Assembly (NCBI GenBank): GCA_019915135.1
Contig: JAHLMK010000004.1
Span: 2,728,001-2,792,000, forward strand
From: Strobilurus pachycystidiatus
Lineage: Eukaryota; Basidiomycota; Agaricomycetes; Agaricales; Physalacriaceae
Length of the DNA stretch: 64,000 nucleotides
Reading direction: 5' to 3'
Shown: positions 42,724 to 54,069 of the stretch, piece by piece
Layout: every line of letters begins with the position of its first letter
Numbering within the stretch: position 1 is the stretch's first letter
Notes under the pieces: model-generated
The model's database searches: none
The model's input: only the letters and a program-made list of their open reading frames with translations
What the model was told of the DNA's origin: nothing
Program-made: the position numbers and the translations under genes

Positions 42724-42939
42724 TTAACAGTTGTCAGTCAGTCGGCAAGTCTATGCGGGTTTGTACCCGAATACCTCCTGTATACCCACATTCTGTCGCA
42801 ACGGCGAAGCCTCCACCATCTCGTATGTGGTAGCTGACCACATGCACGAACCGTGGGACGTCCCGAACCGTAGATGGTTTCAAAGTGAGCTTCCATGTCT
42901 CGAATTATGTGTAAAAGTTATCTCCTCCTGTATTTGAGT

Positions 42940-44672
42940 CAGAACCTTATTATACTGGAGCAGAGCCCCATTAACGCGCGAAATCAACTTTTGTTTTGTG
43001 TTTCGAGCGATGGCTCAAACGAACGAGGTGTTGGGCGATGGAACGATGTAGGAGATAGTTAGCACGAGGCCCTGGGCCATCATGAATGCGGATCTCCTCC
43101 GTGCTCACGAGCTGATTGACTGACATCGCACATCGCACATCGTCTCATCAATGGGGGAGACGCGCCGAGACGTCGACATGGAAGCATGTCAACGCATGAT
43201 GGATGGCCCGATAAGCAACATATTCCAGGCGTGCCTCGGCGAGTAGTCATTGTGGCGAACTGACAAAAAGCCGTGCCAGTTGGTAGTACTCAGAGTCGAA
43301 GCTATACAATACGTCCTTCGTTATTTTGGGTGGAGCGACAGACGCGGGTCGAGCTGAGGAAGTTAATGGCAGAGGGTTTTACACGCTCTCAGCGATACCC
43401 ATCCCTTGCGCTCGCGAGTGCGACAGCCGCTAACTAAGTTCTAACGTGATCCCGTTACCCCCGCGGACGTACAATACTAGTACAGTGGGCGCTCGGTCAG
43501 AAAGAAAGGGTTTACAGACATAGCCTCGAAAGCCAGAACATCCTCATCTGCATCATAGCGTGCAATGGAGATAAGATTAAGGTGTAGGTATGATGTTCCA
43601 CTGCTGGGTGCCACGATCGCGAAGGAGTTGATAGTAGGGGGTGCGCGATCATGATCGAGGGGAACTCGGCGATGGATGGATTGACCCACGACGCATATCA
43701 TCCCCTCGATGTGGATGGGTGAGAGCTGTCAAAGCACCGCGGGACGCCGCTACTCCGTACCAGTGGAGATACGCCTCCTCCATACGCGTGATCGTGTAGC
43801 ACATTCAGACCCTTCGGGACCTAGGCAGTAAAGACCTGGGTTGCTTGTCGAACTCCGAAACCGTCTGAGGGCAAAGCAAAAGTCTAGGACCCTGGCTTGC
43901 GATGTCAATCATAACAATTGGAATTTGTTTTGTCGGGCCTCGTGATCCGAATGCTCACTGCCACTGATTGATTGTTGCGCGCCGGGGGCGGCTTCTCCTT
44001 TTTCGGACTCAGCTTTGATTGCCAGCGAGGTCTTTTTGTCCTCGACGCTCATCCATTTCCGAGGCAGATTGGAGGCGGGCGGGCGCCTACGCTACATGCA
44101 GGGGTGAGTCATAGAGGCTGTTGAGATGTTGACGCAGGATTCGACCTGACCGTTCGTGTCTAGTACAGGCACTCAGTGAAACCATACACGTCACTGGCGC
44201 GTTGAACGATGCCCGTATACCTCGAAGTAAGTCCAATCGTTTCCATCCGCTTCGTATTGTACGACACGGTACTTGCTTCAAAATGGTCCAATGACACCTT
44301 CGCGACCTCGCGTCTGCCAGACCCCGGCTTGACACGGGGTGTCTACATGTCTCATGGGTACTAGGCGTCCCGCTATATGTACAACCTCCCCCAGTTAGGC
44401 GAAGAGTTGTATTTCATCACGAGACACTTGAACGGTATCGGCAATTACTGGGCGCCGCTGTCTATTTTGACAATGCCACCGGGCAAGCCGTTCCCAACGT
44501 CTCCTTGTTTCGCCCGCTAAATGGTTTCCAGCTCAGTTTGTGGCTACTGACTGGGTTCATCTCAGGAGTTTCTCCCGGGACTCAGGTTTTATCTTTATGC
44601 AGAACGAGTATCCATATGCTGGCTCGAGTCAAGATGGCTAGCGTCTAAAAGAAAAGGAAGGAATTGTATTAC
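42940..44672. other. Gene-poor stretch
   Basis: Nothing firm. A 74-codon minus ORF at 43477-43701 (DHDRAPPTINSFAIVAPSSG and on) and an open plus frame without ATG at about 44,380-44,646 (LERYRQLLGAAVYFDNATGQ) have protein-like composition but no recognised relative. Confidence 0.3.
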
Positions 44673-45334
44673 TCAGAGCCATCTTCGCCAACAATTGACA
44701 ATCCGCTCATCCTTGTAGGCGATCATCGACTCATCACCGACGATGGACCTGGTTGCATAGTTGGCATCTCTACCCGCTGCACGGCCTAGACAACTTGTAG
44801 GTTCAGAAGGTACACACACCATGTCACGAAGCTTACACTTGTTCTGATCAGTTCTCAATTGAGTCTCTGACATAGATTCGGAAATGGGGCGCGGGAAGCG
44901 CAACATGGAAATGGGCCGTCCGTTGTAGAAGTGTGAGAATTCCAAAGGATCATCTGGCATCTCCAACACGACCGTAACAAAGGATCTGCGAACCAGTCCA
45001 AATTACGCCAGGATGTCGCCTCCGGCGTCGGTGCAAGACCTGTGCTCCTAATTCTAATCTTGATCCTATTTATTAGGTCTTCCTCATCCGCACCCACAAT
45101 CGCTCTTTTCGGGCACCCAGCGACGGAACACCAGGATTTGACCAACAGGCTGCTTATCACTGACAGAGTCTTTGCCATCGACGGTTTGGAGATCTTCCAC
45201 GTCACTCGAATGCGAGCCGGCGGGTCCTGCCTTTTTGTCGCTTTGCCTACATAGTCAAAAGCGCCAGCAGGCACCGCAAAATCTTTCTGCGTTTCATTTA
45301 CTCCCGCCGCACCTCGAATGAGGCTTCCTTCCAC
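44673..45334 (-). CDS. Hypothetical minus-strand ORFs, possibly one frameshifted gene
   Basis: A 159-codon frame (44855-45334) and a 98-codon frame (44673-44969) overlap by 115 bp. The first carries ARIRVTWKISKPSMAKTLSV and GADEEDLINRIKIRIRS; the second continues in another frame with PDDPLEFSHFYNGRPISMLR. This pattern fits either a short intron or a frameshift in a decaying gene. No family recognised. Confidence 0.3.
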
Positions 45335-47950
45335 GTAAAGACGTCTCAGGCGGCGGGCATCTGGTTTCCCTGAAAGTTCTCTGTGGTACCCTCGGACACC
45401 GACGCGATTAAGGAAGCCTCAAGGAGCCGGGCACCTGGAGAACTGGGACACGACGCCCAGAACGGTTCTTCCGTGCCTTCTTGGCTCAGAGTAGGTTCCA
45501 CAACGGCTACTGAGAAATGGACGACGTGTTCATACTGGTGATTATCATCATATGGAGGTAGGCACGCCGCTGAATCCTGCTAAGATTAGTTGTGTAGCGA
45601 CTCAGCCGACGTCGCCGATTGTTGGGGACCCACTCTCGCGCTCTGTAGTTGTCAGTGAGTCTTTCCGATTCGCATCAAATACTTCCAGAGGCAGTTTTCT
45701 GTTGCATTCTCACAGTGGCCAGTCAGCGGAACGAGGTTGGATCGCAGCTCGACCGTGCGATGCACTACGCATGCGCCATGTCTACGCTCTGGTCTGCCGT
45801 CAATGCGTATGGAGCGTCCCATCTCGCTCGAATTTGCTTCAGTCAGCATGACCGGTGATTGTCTCCACATAAACAGTGACGAACTCATGGGACCACGCCA
45901 ACAGTGTATCCAGATTGTGGCGTTTAGCTTCATCGGCAGTTCTAAAAGTACTCTGACGACCAGACATCTCGATATGTACCAGGTAGATGGTCCACGCCGG
46001 CAGAATAGGTAAGGCACACAGAAAATCTACAATTTCACTTCATTGACCCGAAGACAGACAGAACATTTCATTCTAATGAGACGTTCCTCTCCAGCTCGAG
46101 TCCATGTTGAGTCAAGTCTCCGTCGTGCCCGTGTGACCCCACAATTACACCTTTGTATCTCTTGTCTCGCCTTGTTGGGCCGTTTTGGCAATGTAGTAGG
46201 TCGTTGAATGGTAGTGCATTCCCGTGATCTGCCTGTGAAGGGACAGAGTCAGTGATCAACATCATTATTGCCCTCTTTCGGGTTGATTTGGGTAGGCGGC
46301 CTTTGTGTGCAACTTCGCAAGAGTCGGAAGATGGGCCGGACCCCGTGTAATGACAGCCCCTCGGCCGGTATGTCGCCGCCTGATACAATGCACGGGGGTT
46401 TAGATACCCTATCGTCGAAACTATTCCTTTCCCGCTGCTAAGCCCGAGGTGAATGTCATGTCAAGTCTCAATGATAACGATAACTGACTATCACATTGAT
46501 CCATCACTAAGCTGGGATGCACCATAAGACGCGCCATCGGGCAACCTCCGAACCATCTATACTTCTCGATGACGGCCGTGGAATTCTCCGCGAGCACCGC
46601 GAAACGACGCTGACCAAGAGGCGCGCCAGAATGTCGGAAACATGCATGACGCAAGAGGTTACACGATAACGACCGGAAGGATCTTTTCATTGGCGCTAAA
46701 CAACCGAACTTTCAGCATTCTGATGCGCCACCTTTTGTCCTGGTAAACGCGTTCTGTTGCTGCCTTCCAAGTCTGCATGCAGAAGTGAAAGTGACAGCTG
46801 ATATGCATTCACGGGGGAACTCGCTGCGCATTCAATCTGCTGGTATGAATTACTTATGCGCCTGAGAACCCCGCAAGAATCCCATGTTATTTGTGGCTCC
46901 AGGGTCAGGGTAACGCTACAACCGCTCAGTATCCCCTCACCAGCCAATCGCCGTAAAGCATAGCAGCGACCGAAGCTCGAAGTGAGAAGTGTACGCATTA
47001 TTCCTTCCGGCTAGGGCTGCTCGTGAACTTGAGGAGGGCGCATCATGATGATCCACATCAGGGGAATTCCATTTTCTCCATTATCACGCGCAATCGAGAT
47101 CGCACTCTCGGTGATTATCATTCCCCAAGCGTGATGGGTGATGAGAACCGGATCCCACTGAATTTGCCGGTCCATCCTAGCAAAAGCAGTGTCCGGACCA
47201 GAGATCCCAACATTGGGCGGATCATGGAAATCTGATGAACCGGTTCACCAGAACAGATGGCAGGGTGTATTGCGTGAGACTCGGACGGTTAGCGATACCA
47301 CAGGGCCTCTAATACTTGCGTGATCGTGTGGCCGCACTGTCAAGCGACGGTAAGGCGTACCTTCCGTTCAGATGGCTAACAATACTCCCATGCATAGAGA
47401 AGGGAGGACATCGAATGATGCTGTTCGGCCATGATCATGCTGTACTCACCTCATCGCCACAGGTGATGATGCTGATGATGGCATCTCAACTCGAAATAGA
47501 TCACGATTCGAGTAATGTTTGCAATTCAATCACTGTCAGTGCGCAAGTACTTACGGTAGTAAAAATACCGAAGGGGTCGAGGCTTTAACCGCTAAAGGAA
47601 GCCACGGCGCTAGAATGTATGCTGGCCTGCAGCGAGATCTTGGAGCTCTCACGCGTGTTCCGGGGCTCTTACAGATACTTCTATGCATACCGCCCGAGGG
47701 CGCCTTGGCATTACCACATGACCGAGGACAAGATCAGAACGTAAGACATTGCTGTATCGAGTGCTCGAGCTACTAGACGCCGACCTGTGCAGGAGATGCA
47801 TGAGCAAATGGAAGTACGTTACATTTTGAGAAACGTACTGAGGGTTGCGGCCATGCACCTAGATTGCAGTATCGGATCCGATCGTATGCCTCAGTTTCAT
47901 CGTAAACATGGCGTCGCGACATCCGTGGTGAACGCGTGGTTGATGATAGA
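45335..47950. other. Gene-poor stretch
   Basis: Only short ORFs on both strands (up to 121 codons), overlapping each other, with no recognised motif. No repeat of the neighbouring array or of the 50/62 kb duplication is present here. Confidence 0.45.
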
Positions 47951-47959
47951 AATGTCGGG

Positions 47960-48430
47960 TATGGTCATCCGACTCCCGAATGTCCCACTTCCATTGCTCC
48001 AAATGAGTGAGGCTGTAGACGCGGAGGACAAGAATGGGGCAGTAGTATTCGTTGCCGAAGTGAGTGGAATTGGATGCCATTGTAACGGTAGAAGTCACGT
48101 ACGGAGGTGGGGGGAAGGAACGACTGGGAACGATGAGCATTGTACAGAGGATAGACTGGAAGGATCTGACCTGCACTCCCCGAACGTTCTTCCCTACGTA
48201 TGTCCCAAGGGCTGTCCCATCTTCGTTGGTGATGTAGGCAATGTTGACAGTAAAATCATCAAATACGCCGCTGAAGAATCAAGAGTTGGCGAGCTGGACA
48301 ATGTCAATGTGGATGTCGTCACAGAGCTCAATGATGACAATCCGGTCGTCCTTCGAGTGGCATGAGCCGAGACACAATTGGAGGGCTGCCGAGCAGTCGA
48401 GGGACGCATAATTTAAAAGGTCTGTCATGA
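47960..48430 (-). pseudogene. SUN-domain protein fragment (Sad1/UNC-84, Slp1-like)
   Basis: Reading down the minus strand gives LLNYASLDCSAAL, then RIVIIELCDDIHIDIVQLAN, then FFSGVFDDFTVNIA with GKNVRGVQ. A 47-nt intron-like gap follows (48124-48170, GTCAGA...TCCCAG), and then SFLPPTSVRDFYRY, HFGNEYYCPILVLRVY and THLEQWKWDI. This is the order of the SUN domain of fungal Slp1-like proteins, which sit in the ER/nuclear envelope. The copy is dead: a TGA (48279-48281) stands where the family has Glu in the LANFEFFSG segment, and about 2 bp are missing near 48,062. The unusual GTCAGA donor may also be a mutation. No intact N- or C-terminal region is seen. Confidence 0.8.
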
Positions 48431-48499
48431 GCACCTGGAAGCGACAAGAGATTCGAGTGCCCGAGGATTCCTGATGGCGAGAGCATCTACCGGATCCCA

Positions 48500-51150
48500 C
48501 TTAGATATGACGCGCATGGCGATGGATGTCATGATTGTTCCAGACCTGCTCGCGCTCTATGCAGCGGCATCCTGCCTCTTTTCACATTGCGTTCACAGTA
48601 GCCGACAGAAAGACCCATCGTAGAAAGGCGTGCCTGAAAGTCGTTCTCGTCACGCCGTGTTTCTTGCGGTGGTCGGTGGGCTGCGAGCAAATGTGAGTTG
48701 GAGGCTGGATGCGGAATGCAGAGTGACAACAGAGGTGAAAGGGACGAGAGTGAAAAGTACGGCGAACTGGGAAAGCGGCCAGAGACGGATGGATGCCATA
48801 TGTGCCACTTGTAGAAAAGCAAGGCAGGATAAGAACAGATGGTGCGAGCGTACGCGCATATGCATCGCTGACAGTCCAGGGAGTAAACGTGAACAAAAGG
48901 ACATCACGCACCCCAAAGGCAATGTCTGTTCGGGATCATTCCCCCGCCTTTGTTTTCTCAATATTCTATATCCCTGTCGCCTTTCAGTGCATTGCGTCCT
49001 TCAAGTTATACGTTCTGTCGGAGTCGCGTTCGAAGGTGATGGCAAAACGGAAGGGAAAGCAAACGTACGATGTGTTGCTCTGCTTCGTATATCCCTTCAC
49101 CCAATCCTAGTCCAAGCGTGTGGAAGAAGTCTGCGGTCAACGAATGATTCCTAGTTCCATCTGATCTGATCGGGAGAGGCATTGTTGGAATCGCAGGGCT
49201 GGGCCGACGACTGTGTTTGGTGTGGCGAATGCGGTGGCGGCGGAGGTTTCCCAAGGCAGGAAAGTGGTCCTCCTCGAGCCGCCGCGCGACTGTGTTTTGA
49301 TATTTGCGATGAAGCGGGTGTGGGAGAAAGAGGGCTACCACGAGTTTGGCGTAAGCAACGGCAAATGTAGAGGATAAAGAATCGGGACAAAGATGGATGG
49401 GATGTACCCGCCCAGCAGTGGAAAAGAAACAGATTAAAGAGCGTATGTGCATTTACAAATAAATGTGTGTCGCTTGCGCCCAACGAAGCAGACAAATCGA
49501 CAGAGAGGCGGAGGTATGTAAATGTAGAGGAGGAAGTGCAGCACGAACACATAGATGGTTGCGTACGTCGCTTGGAGGGACGAGTTGATATAGGAAAGCG
49601 CAACACGCACCTCCAAGCCTGCGTCTGTGGCCGTTTATTCCTTCTCTATGAGCATGGCCTCTATCAGCCATGCGCTCCGTGAAGTCTTCTTCGCTGTCGA
49701 AATCGCGTCCGGGCCCGATGATGAGGAGACAAGCAAGGATCAGTGTGACATTAAGGCATGCGTGTGACACGTTTGTTGACTCGACGCAGAACAAGCAGGA
49801 GAGAAAGACGCAGCACCCGCAGGTGGAAGGGACTGGAAACCAAACACTTGCTAACAGTCAAGGACGCGGACGCCTGACCTACATTATGGTGTTCCGGGGC
49901 TCTATTCGTGATTCATAGGATTCCTTCACTTGACACGAGTCAGCGATAGCTCTCTCGTGCTTGGATGTGTACAATTTGGGTTTTGAAGGTTGTGCATTGA
50001 AAGAACGCACGGATCAAGCGGCTCCATTCATAGTGTTGCCTCAGCTTGCAACTACAATGTATAGGAACAAGCGAGGAGGAGAAAGTGATAAAGGAAGAGC
50101 GTGAGAGAGGAGAGGTAGAGACGGAACGACGAGCACCACACCAAGACACCACCCTGTCCATCAAAACCACCAATTGACTGACTCACAATCGTCCCCACCC
50201 CCACAGACGCCTTCCCAACAACACCTGTACGCGCTGAGGGCTTGCAGTCTGGACACGCCGCTGTGCTGTAAATTACGCTATGCATGCAGGTCTTAAGTCA
50301 GATTATATTCTCCATATTCCGTCGTTCCTGGGGAGGAGAGTTGGAGGGAGGGAGGGTGAGGGAAGGGGAGGGAGAGAGTGGGGCGAGGGGCGTTGACGAG
50401 GTCCGAGAAAAGGGAGGGATTGCGATGACGTGGGAGGGGGAGAAGGAACGAGGGAAGAGGCATCGGTGAGGAGTCGGGACAGGAAGAGGAGAGCGTCGAG
50501 CGAACGAAGGAGATAAGAGTGGCGGTATGAGTCGCCTCCGCCCACGAATGAAAGAAATCGACGCAAATACACGCATCTCGTGTTTCCGTCTTCCATTGCT
50601 TCGTGGCGCCTTTCGGTGTGTTCCGTTTTTCAGATCTTGATTTGCTTTCGCGGTCGCGTTCGGAGAAGATGGCAACAAAAGGAAACAAGCGAACGCACGC
50701 TGTGCGGCACCGTTTTCCGACGTATCCTGGCCTGGTTCGTGTTCTGTGAATGCGAGGGTAGCAGGTGTCGGAACCTGGGAGGCGTCTGCGAGAGTTGTTC
50801 GATTGGGCGAAGCTCGAGGAATAGTAGACGTCGGAGGCGGCTTGTTGGGGAGATAAGCTTCGTCCTGCCGTCGCCGCAGACATTTGGGGTCATGCGCGGC
50901 AAAGATTGGGATTAGTGGTTCCCTGTGAGAGGAATCGCATGGGCGTCAGCGTGCTGTATGTCAGAAAGAATGGACGCCTCTACAGCGGAGAGGATTGGCT
51001 GATGCTGTGAGCGACAGCGCTGGGCAGATATTACGCGTCGCTCACGCCGAAGAGAAAATTAAATCACCACTGAAGCCCACCTGAGCAGGATGTCGGCGAA
51101 AGCGGAGCGAAATGTGCCGATGGTGGAGGAAAGGATCAGTGTGACATCAA
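48500..51150. repeat. Dispersed-repeat-rich region left of the NLR gene
   Basis: Contains partial copies of a repeat family whose minus-strand members begin with GTGCGTTCG, GTACGTTTG or TGCGTGTATTTG-like words. Here they are at about 49,010-49,075 (diverged), about 50,540-50,590 and about 50,610-50,710. Polypurine stretches lie at 50,325-50,500. ORFs of 70-196 codons here fall in these repeats and look accidental. From about 50,135 on, the sequence is duplicated at 62,150 onward. Confidence 0.5.
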
Positions 51151-52010
51151 CGTGTTACCTGTCAATCAAATCAATCAATGCAAGGACCCAGGATTGCCGG
51201 AGACAGCGTGGAACAAACACAGGTTTCGACACTCCTTGATACCGAACAGTCACAAGCACAGAACGACCATGGACAGCAATACCGCAGAACGCAAGCGCGG
51301 CTGGCGCGATCGTCTCTCGTTGAATGTGCGGAGTCGATCGAAGAGCCCTGCTCCTTCCACAACGCTTTCTGAACGCCAATCGGATCTCGTCGTCCCTCCT
51401 GCCCAGACAAAAGGAAAGAAGGATAAGAAAGGTTCGCCTCTCTCTCCGTCGCCTAGCAGCTACTATCTGATCTCTGATCAGCACCGTCTGTCTTCTCTCG
51501 CCTGAAAACAAAAATGAAGCGGCCAGCCCGCTCATCTCCTTTCACCAACTCGTCTCCGTCTGCGTCTCATGGCTCTTTGCCAGCCCAGTCTCCCAGTACT
51601 ATGCCATCCGCCTCTCTCATTCATATGCTGTCTCCGTCTCCCAACCCCGTTCCATCTCCCTCTTCCGACCTTTCTTCTGTTATCCCTATGCTGTCTCCGT
51701 CTCCCGCTTCGAACCGTTCGCCTTCTCCGTCTCCCAACCCTATGCTGCTCTCTTCTCCCAGCCTTTCACGATCTCCGTCTCCCGTCATCATGCCATCTCC
51801 GTCTCCCAACGTTATGTCTCCTCCCTCTTCCACTTCGTCGCCGGCTCCGATGTCCGGCCCCATGCCGTTCTCGTCTCCCATCCATTTGCCATCTGCATCT
51901 CCCGCCGCCTTGCCATCCCCGTCTCCAATCCTCCAACAGCAGACTCCGGAGGGCACATTCGCTCCATCGATGCCCGCCTCGCTGTCTCCAGCATCTGCCA
52001 CTCATATGCC
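50135..52010. repeat. Segmental duplication, left copy (5' flank and N-terminus of NLR gene)
   Basis: Matches about 62,150-64,000 in the same orientation, about 12.0 kb apart, with many substitutions and small indels. Shared landmarks are the polypurine tract, the GGATTGCCGGAGACAGCGTG word (51,190 and 63,233), the 78/79-codon leader ORF and the Ser/Pro-rich exon. Confidence 0.88.
51269..51505 (+). CDS. Leader ORF upstream of the NLR gene, 78 aa
   Basis: Starts MDSNTAERKRGWRDRLSLN and ends SSLA at a TGA just 8 nt before the ATG of the main ORF. The copy at 63310-63549 keeps the frame to the same end in spite of many substitutions and one extra codon. It is either a conserved upstream ORF or the first exon of the NLR gene. 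GTTCGC/GTTTGC could be a donor, but joining it to the AG before CGGCCAGCC would shift the main frame, so I prefer a uORF. Basic and Ser/Pro-rich; no domain. Confidence 0.5.
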   Translation: MDSNTAERKRGWRDRLSLNVRSRSKSPAPSTTLSERQSDLVVPPAQTKGKKDKKGSPLSPSPSSYYLISDQHRLSSLA

Positions 52011-53864
52011 GTCATTGACCTCTCACCCGGCGCCATCGACCGCTCACCCGGCGCCATCGACCGCTCACCCGGCGCCATTGACCGCTCACCCGGCGCCATC
52101 GACCACTCACCTGGCGCCGTCCACCAGTCAACCGTCAGTCTCAGACAAAGCCAAAGCGATGCTCCAGAAGCTGGCTAAGGCAACCAGTGGCGTCATCAAC
52201 GTCGACAATGCCTCCGTCTGCGTGAACATCCTCAAAGAGGCGGCTGAGATTGCCGAGAATCTCCCCGTCATCAAGGCAGTGGCAGGCATTGTTACGCATC
52301 TCATCAAAGTTGTGGACGTACGTGGCTCTTTATCCTTCGCATCCTTGCCTCTGAATCCATATTATTTCATTTGCAGAAATACCAAGAGTGCCAAGAGTCG
52401 TGGGCACGTTTGATGACAGCGCTCGGGACGCTTTCTACATTCATGGCCGTGTTTGCACATGAAGCACAGATCCAGGACCTTCCATCCGACACGTTTGCCG
52501 CATTCAAGCCGCTTGAGGACACACTCGTGGAGGTCTTTCTTGCCTGGAGCGAGTTCAACAACAAGAACTTCATTGCCGTTGGCTTGGACCGCGATGACCT
52601 CAAGCAGAGAGGTGACAAACTTGCAAACAAGTTGTGGAAGGCATTGTATGTCCTCCAGGTACGCACATATTGGGTTTGCTTGCACACAAGTTGATTTTGA
52701 GGCCAGAGTAACCAAACTGTGTACGCGCGCATTGACGGCGCACATAATCGAAAGGTACTCGCCAAGGTTGATGGGGCACAGGATGAGCAAACAAAGATGA
52801 TCCGCAACATACATGCATGGATCACTACAACAGTCATTCCTCATCATACTACTGGACCGCTCGGCCTCCTTCCGTGCCCATCTCCCTCAGAGTACTTTGA
52901 GGGACGAGATGACATGCTTCTGCGTCTCACAGTCATCTTTTCCTCGCGTGTGGCAGCACTCATTGGAGGAGAGGCATCCTCCACCCGTATGGAGTCTATT
53001 CTCAATATATTTGTCAGAGATTTTGGCACACGGTATGCAGTGTGGTTTTTCTAATGTGTCAAATCTCATTAGACATTTTTAGCTTCTCAGGTATTCACTA
53101 TGTGAATGCAAGCTCCAAGGAGCGTCTTGAGTCAGATCTCAAATTGTTCAGTGGTGCAGCTGAACTTGGCACTGCTTGCTCTGCTATTTGTTCAAGGCCT
53201 GGGCTTCTGCTCATTGTTACCAACATCATGGACAAGAGTCTTGTTATCTATCTTCCTCGCTCTCTTGAGCTATGCATATTATTATGTGGCTTGGATCAGA
53301 CCTTGGAGACTTTTGCGTCACCAGGACAATCCTGGAAGTTGGATGATCTTGTTGATGAAGTTATTCTTGAGAGAGTGAGGAGAGTATTAGTAAAGCCAGT
53401 TGAGAAGAAGAAGCGTGTAGCAACACTGGTCGCAAAAGGTGGCACAGGAAAGACACAAATAGTGACAAAATTTGTAAAAGAGAATCAAGCTAGGTATGTA
53501 TATATCTTCTTCCACTCAATATTTCAGCTAATTGTGTTTATATAGCTTCTCTGAGGTTATCTTTGTCAATGCTAGCTCAAGTGAAAAACTTGCCCAGCAG
53601 GACAAGATTGTTACAGAGCAACTTCAACAATCTCTCCACAGCTATTTGAATAGCACTCCAGAGAACTGGCTTGTCATCTTTGACAATGCAGATGATCCTA
53701 AACTTGATTTATCACCCTTTCTTCCCTCTTCCAATCATGGCAATGTAATCATTACAAGCCGCAATATTGAGATTTGTGAGCATGCATCTAAGAATTGTGA
53801 TATTCTTGTTCATGACCTTGAGCCTAATGCTGCAATTACAATGCTACTTTCACGAGCTGTTTGA
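51514..53864 (+). CDS. NLR-like protein, N-terminal part (Ser/Pro-rich, helical, double NB-ARC)
   Basis: Exons 51514-52317, 52377-52658, 52707-53032, 53083-53493 and 53546-53864 join in phase to 713 residues. Order: Ser/Pro repeats (1-205); a predicted helical region (about 210-365) that resembles the helical bundles before NB-ARC in fungal STAND proteins; PSPSEYFEGRDD (about 427), where an NB-ARC usually starts; a degenerate P-loop region (IGGEASSTRM, about 449); then a second, canonical NB-ARC with AKGGTGKTQ (Walker A, about 590-597), VIFDNADD (Walker B, about 652-658) and IITSRN. The family comprises ATP-driven switch proteins of fungal self/non-self recognition; this is known of the class, not shown here. 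A TGA at 53862 stops the frame because of a 215-bp duplication. Codon use turns AT-rich after exon 3. Confidence 0.75.
52013..52130 (+). repeat. 18-bp minisatellite in the NLR N-terminus
   Basis: Five to six copies of CTCACCCGGCGCCATCGAC-like sequence encode (T/S)AHPAPST repeats. Upstream, a looser CCGTCTCCC-based repeat encodes SPSP runs. Both are in frame and typical of a flexible linker. Confidence 0.85.
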
Positions 53865-54069
53865 ATAGCACTCCAGAGAACTGGCTTATCATCTTTGACA
53901 ATGCAGATGATCCTGCACTTGATTTATCACCCTTTCTCCCCTCTTCTGATCATGGCAATGTGATCATTACAAGTCGCAATATTGAGATTCATGAGCATGC
54001 ATCTAAGAGTTGTGACATTCTTGTCCATGACCTTGAGTCTGATGATGCAATCACAATGCTACTTTCACG
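53640..54069 (+). repeat. 215-bp tandem duplication inside the NLR gene
   Basis: The segment beginning AGCT(A/G)TTTGAATAGCACTCC occurs at 53640 and 53855. The two 215-bp copies differ at a modest number of sites and encode the Walker B to post-IITSRN region twice. Since 215 is not a multiple of 3, the second copy is in another frame. Confidence 0.9.

Noticed and set aside
47787..48365. 192-codon plus ORF MQEMHEQMEVRYILRNVLRV and onward
   Set aside because: It lies antisense to the SUN-domain relic, whose minus-strand motifs are unmistakable.
51569..52018. Alternative plus frame (149 codons) and minus frames (79-126 codons) over the Ser/Pro exon
   Set aside because: They arise from the CCGTCTCCC repeat; only the ATG frame at 51514 connects in phase to the NB-ARC exons.
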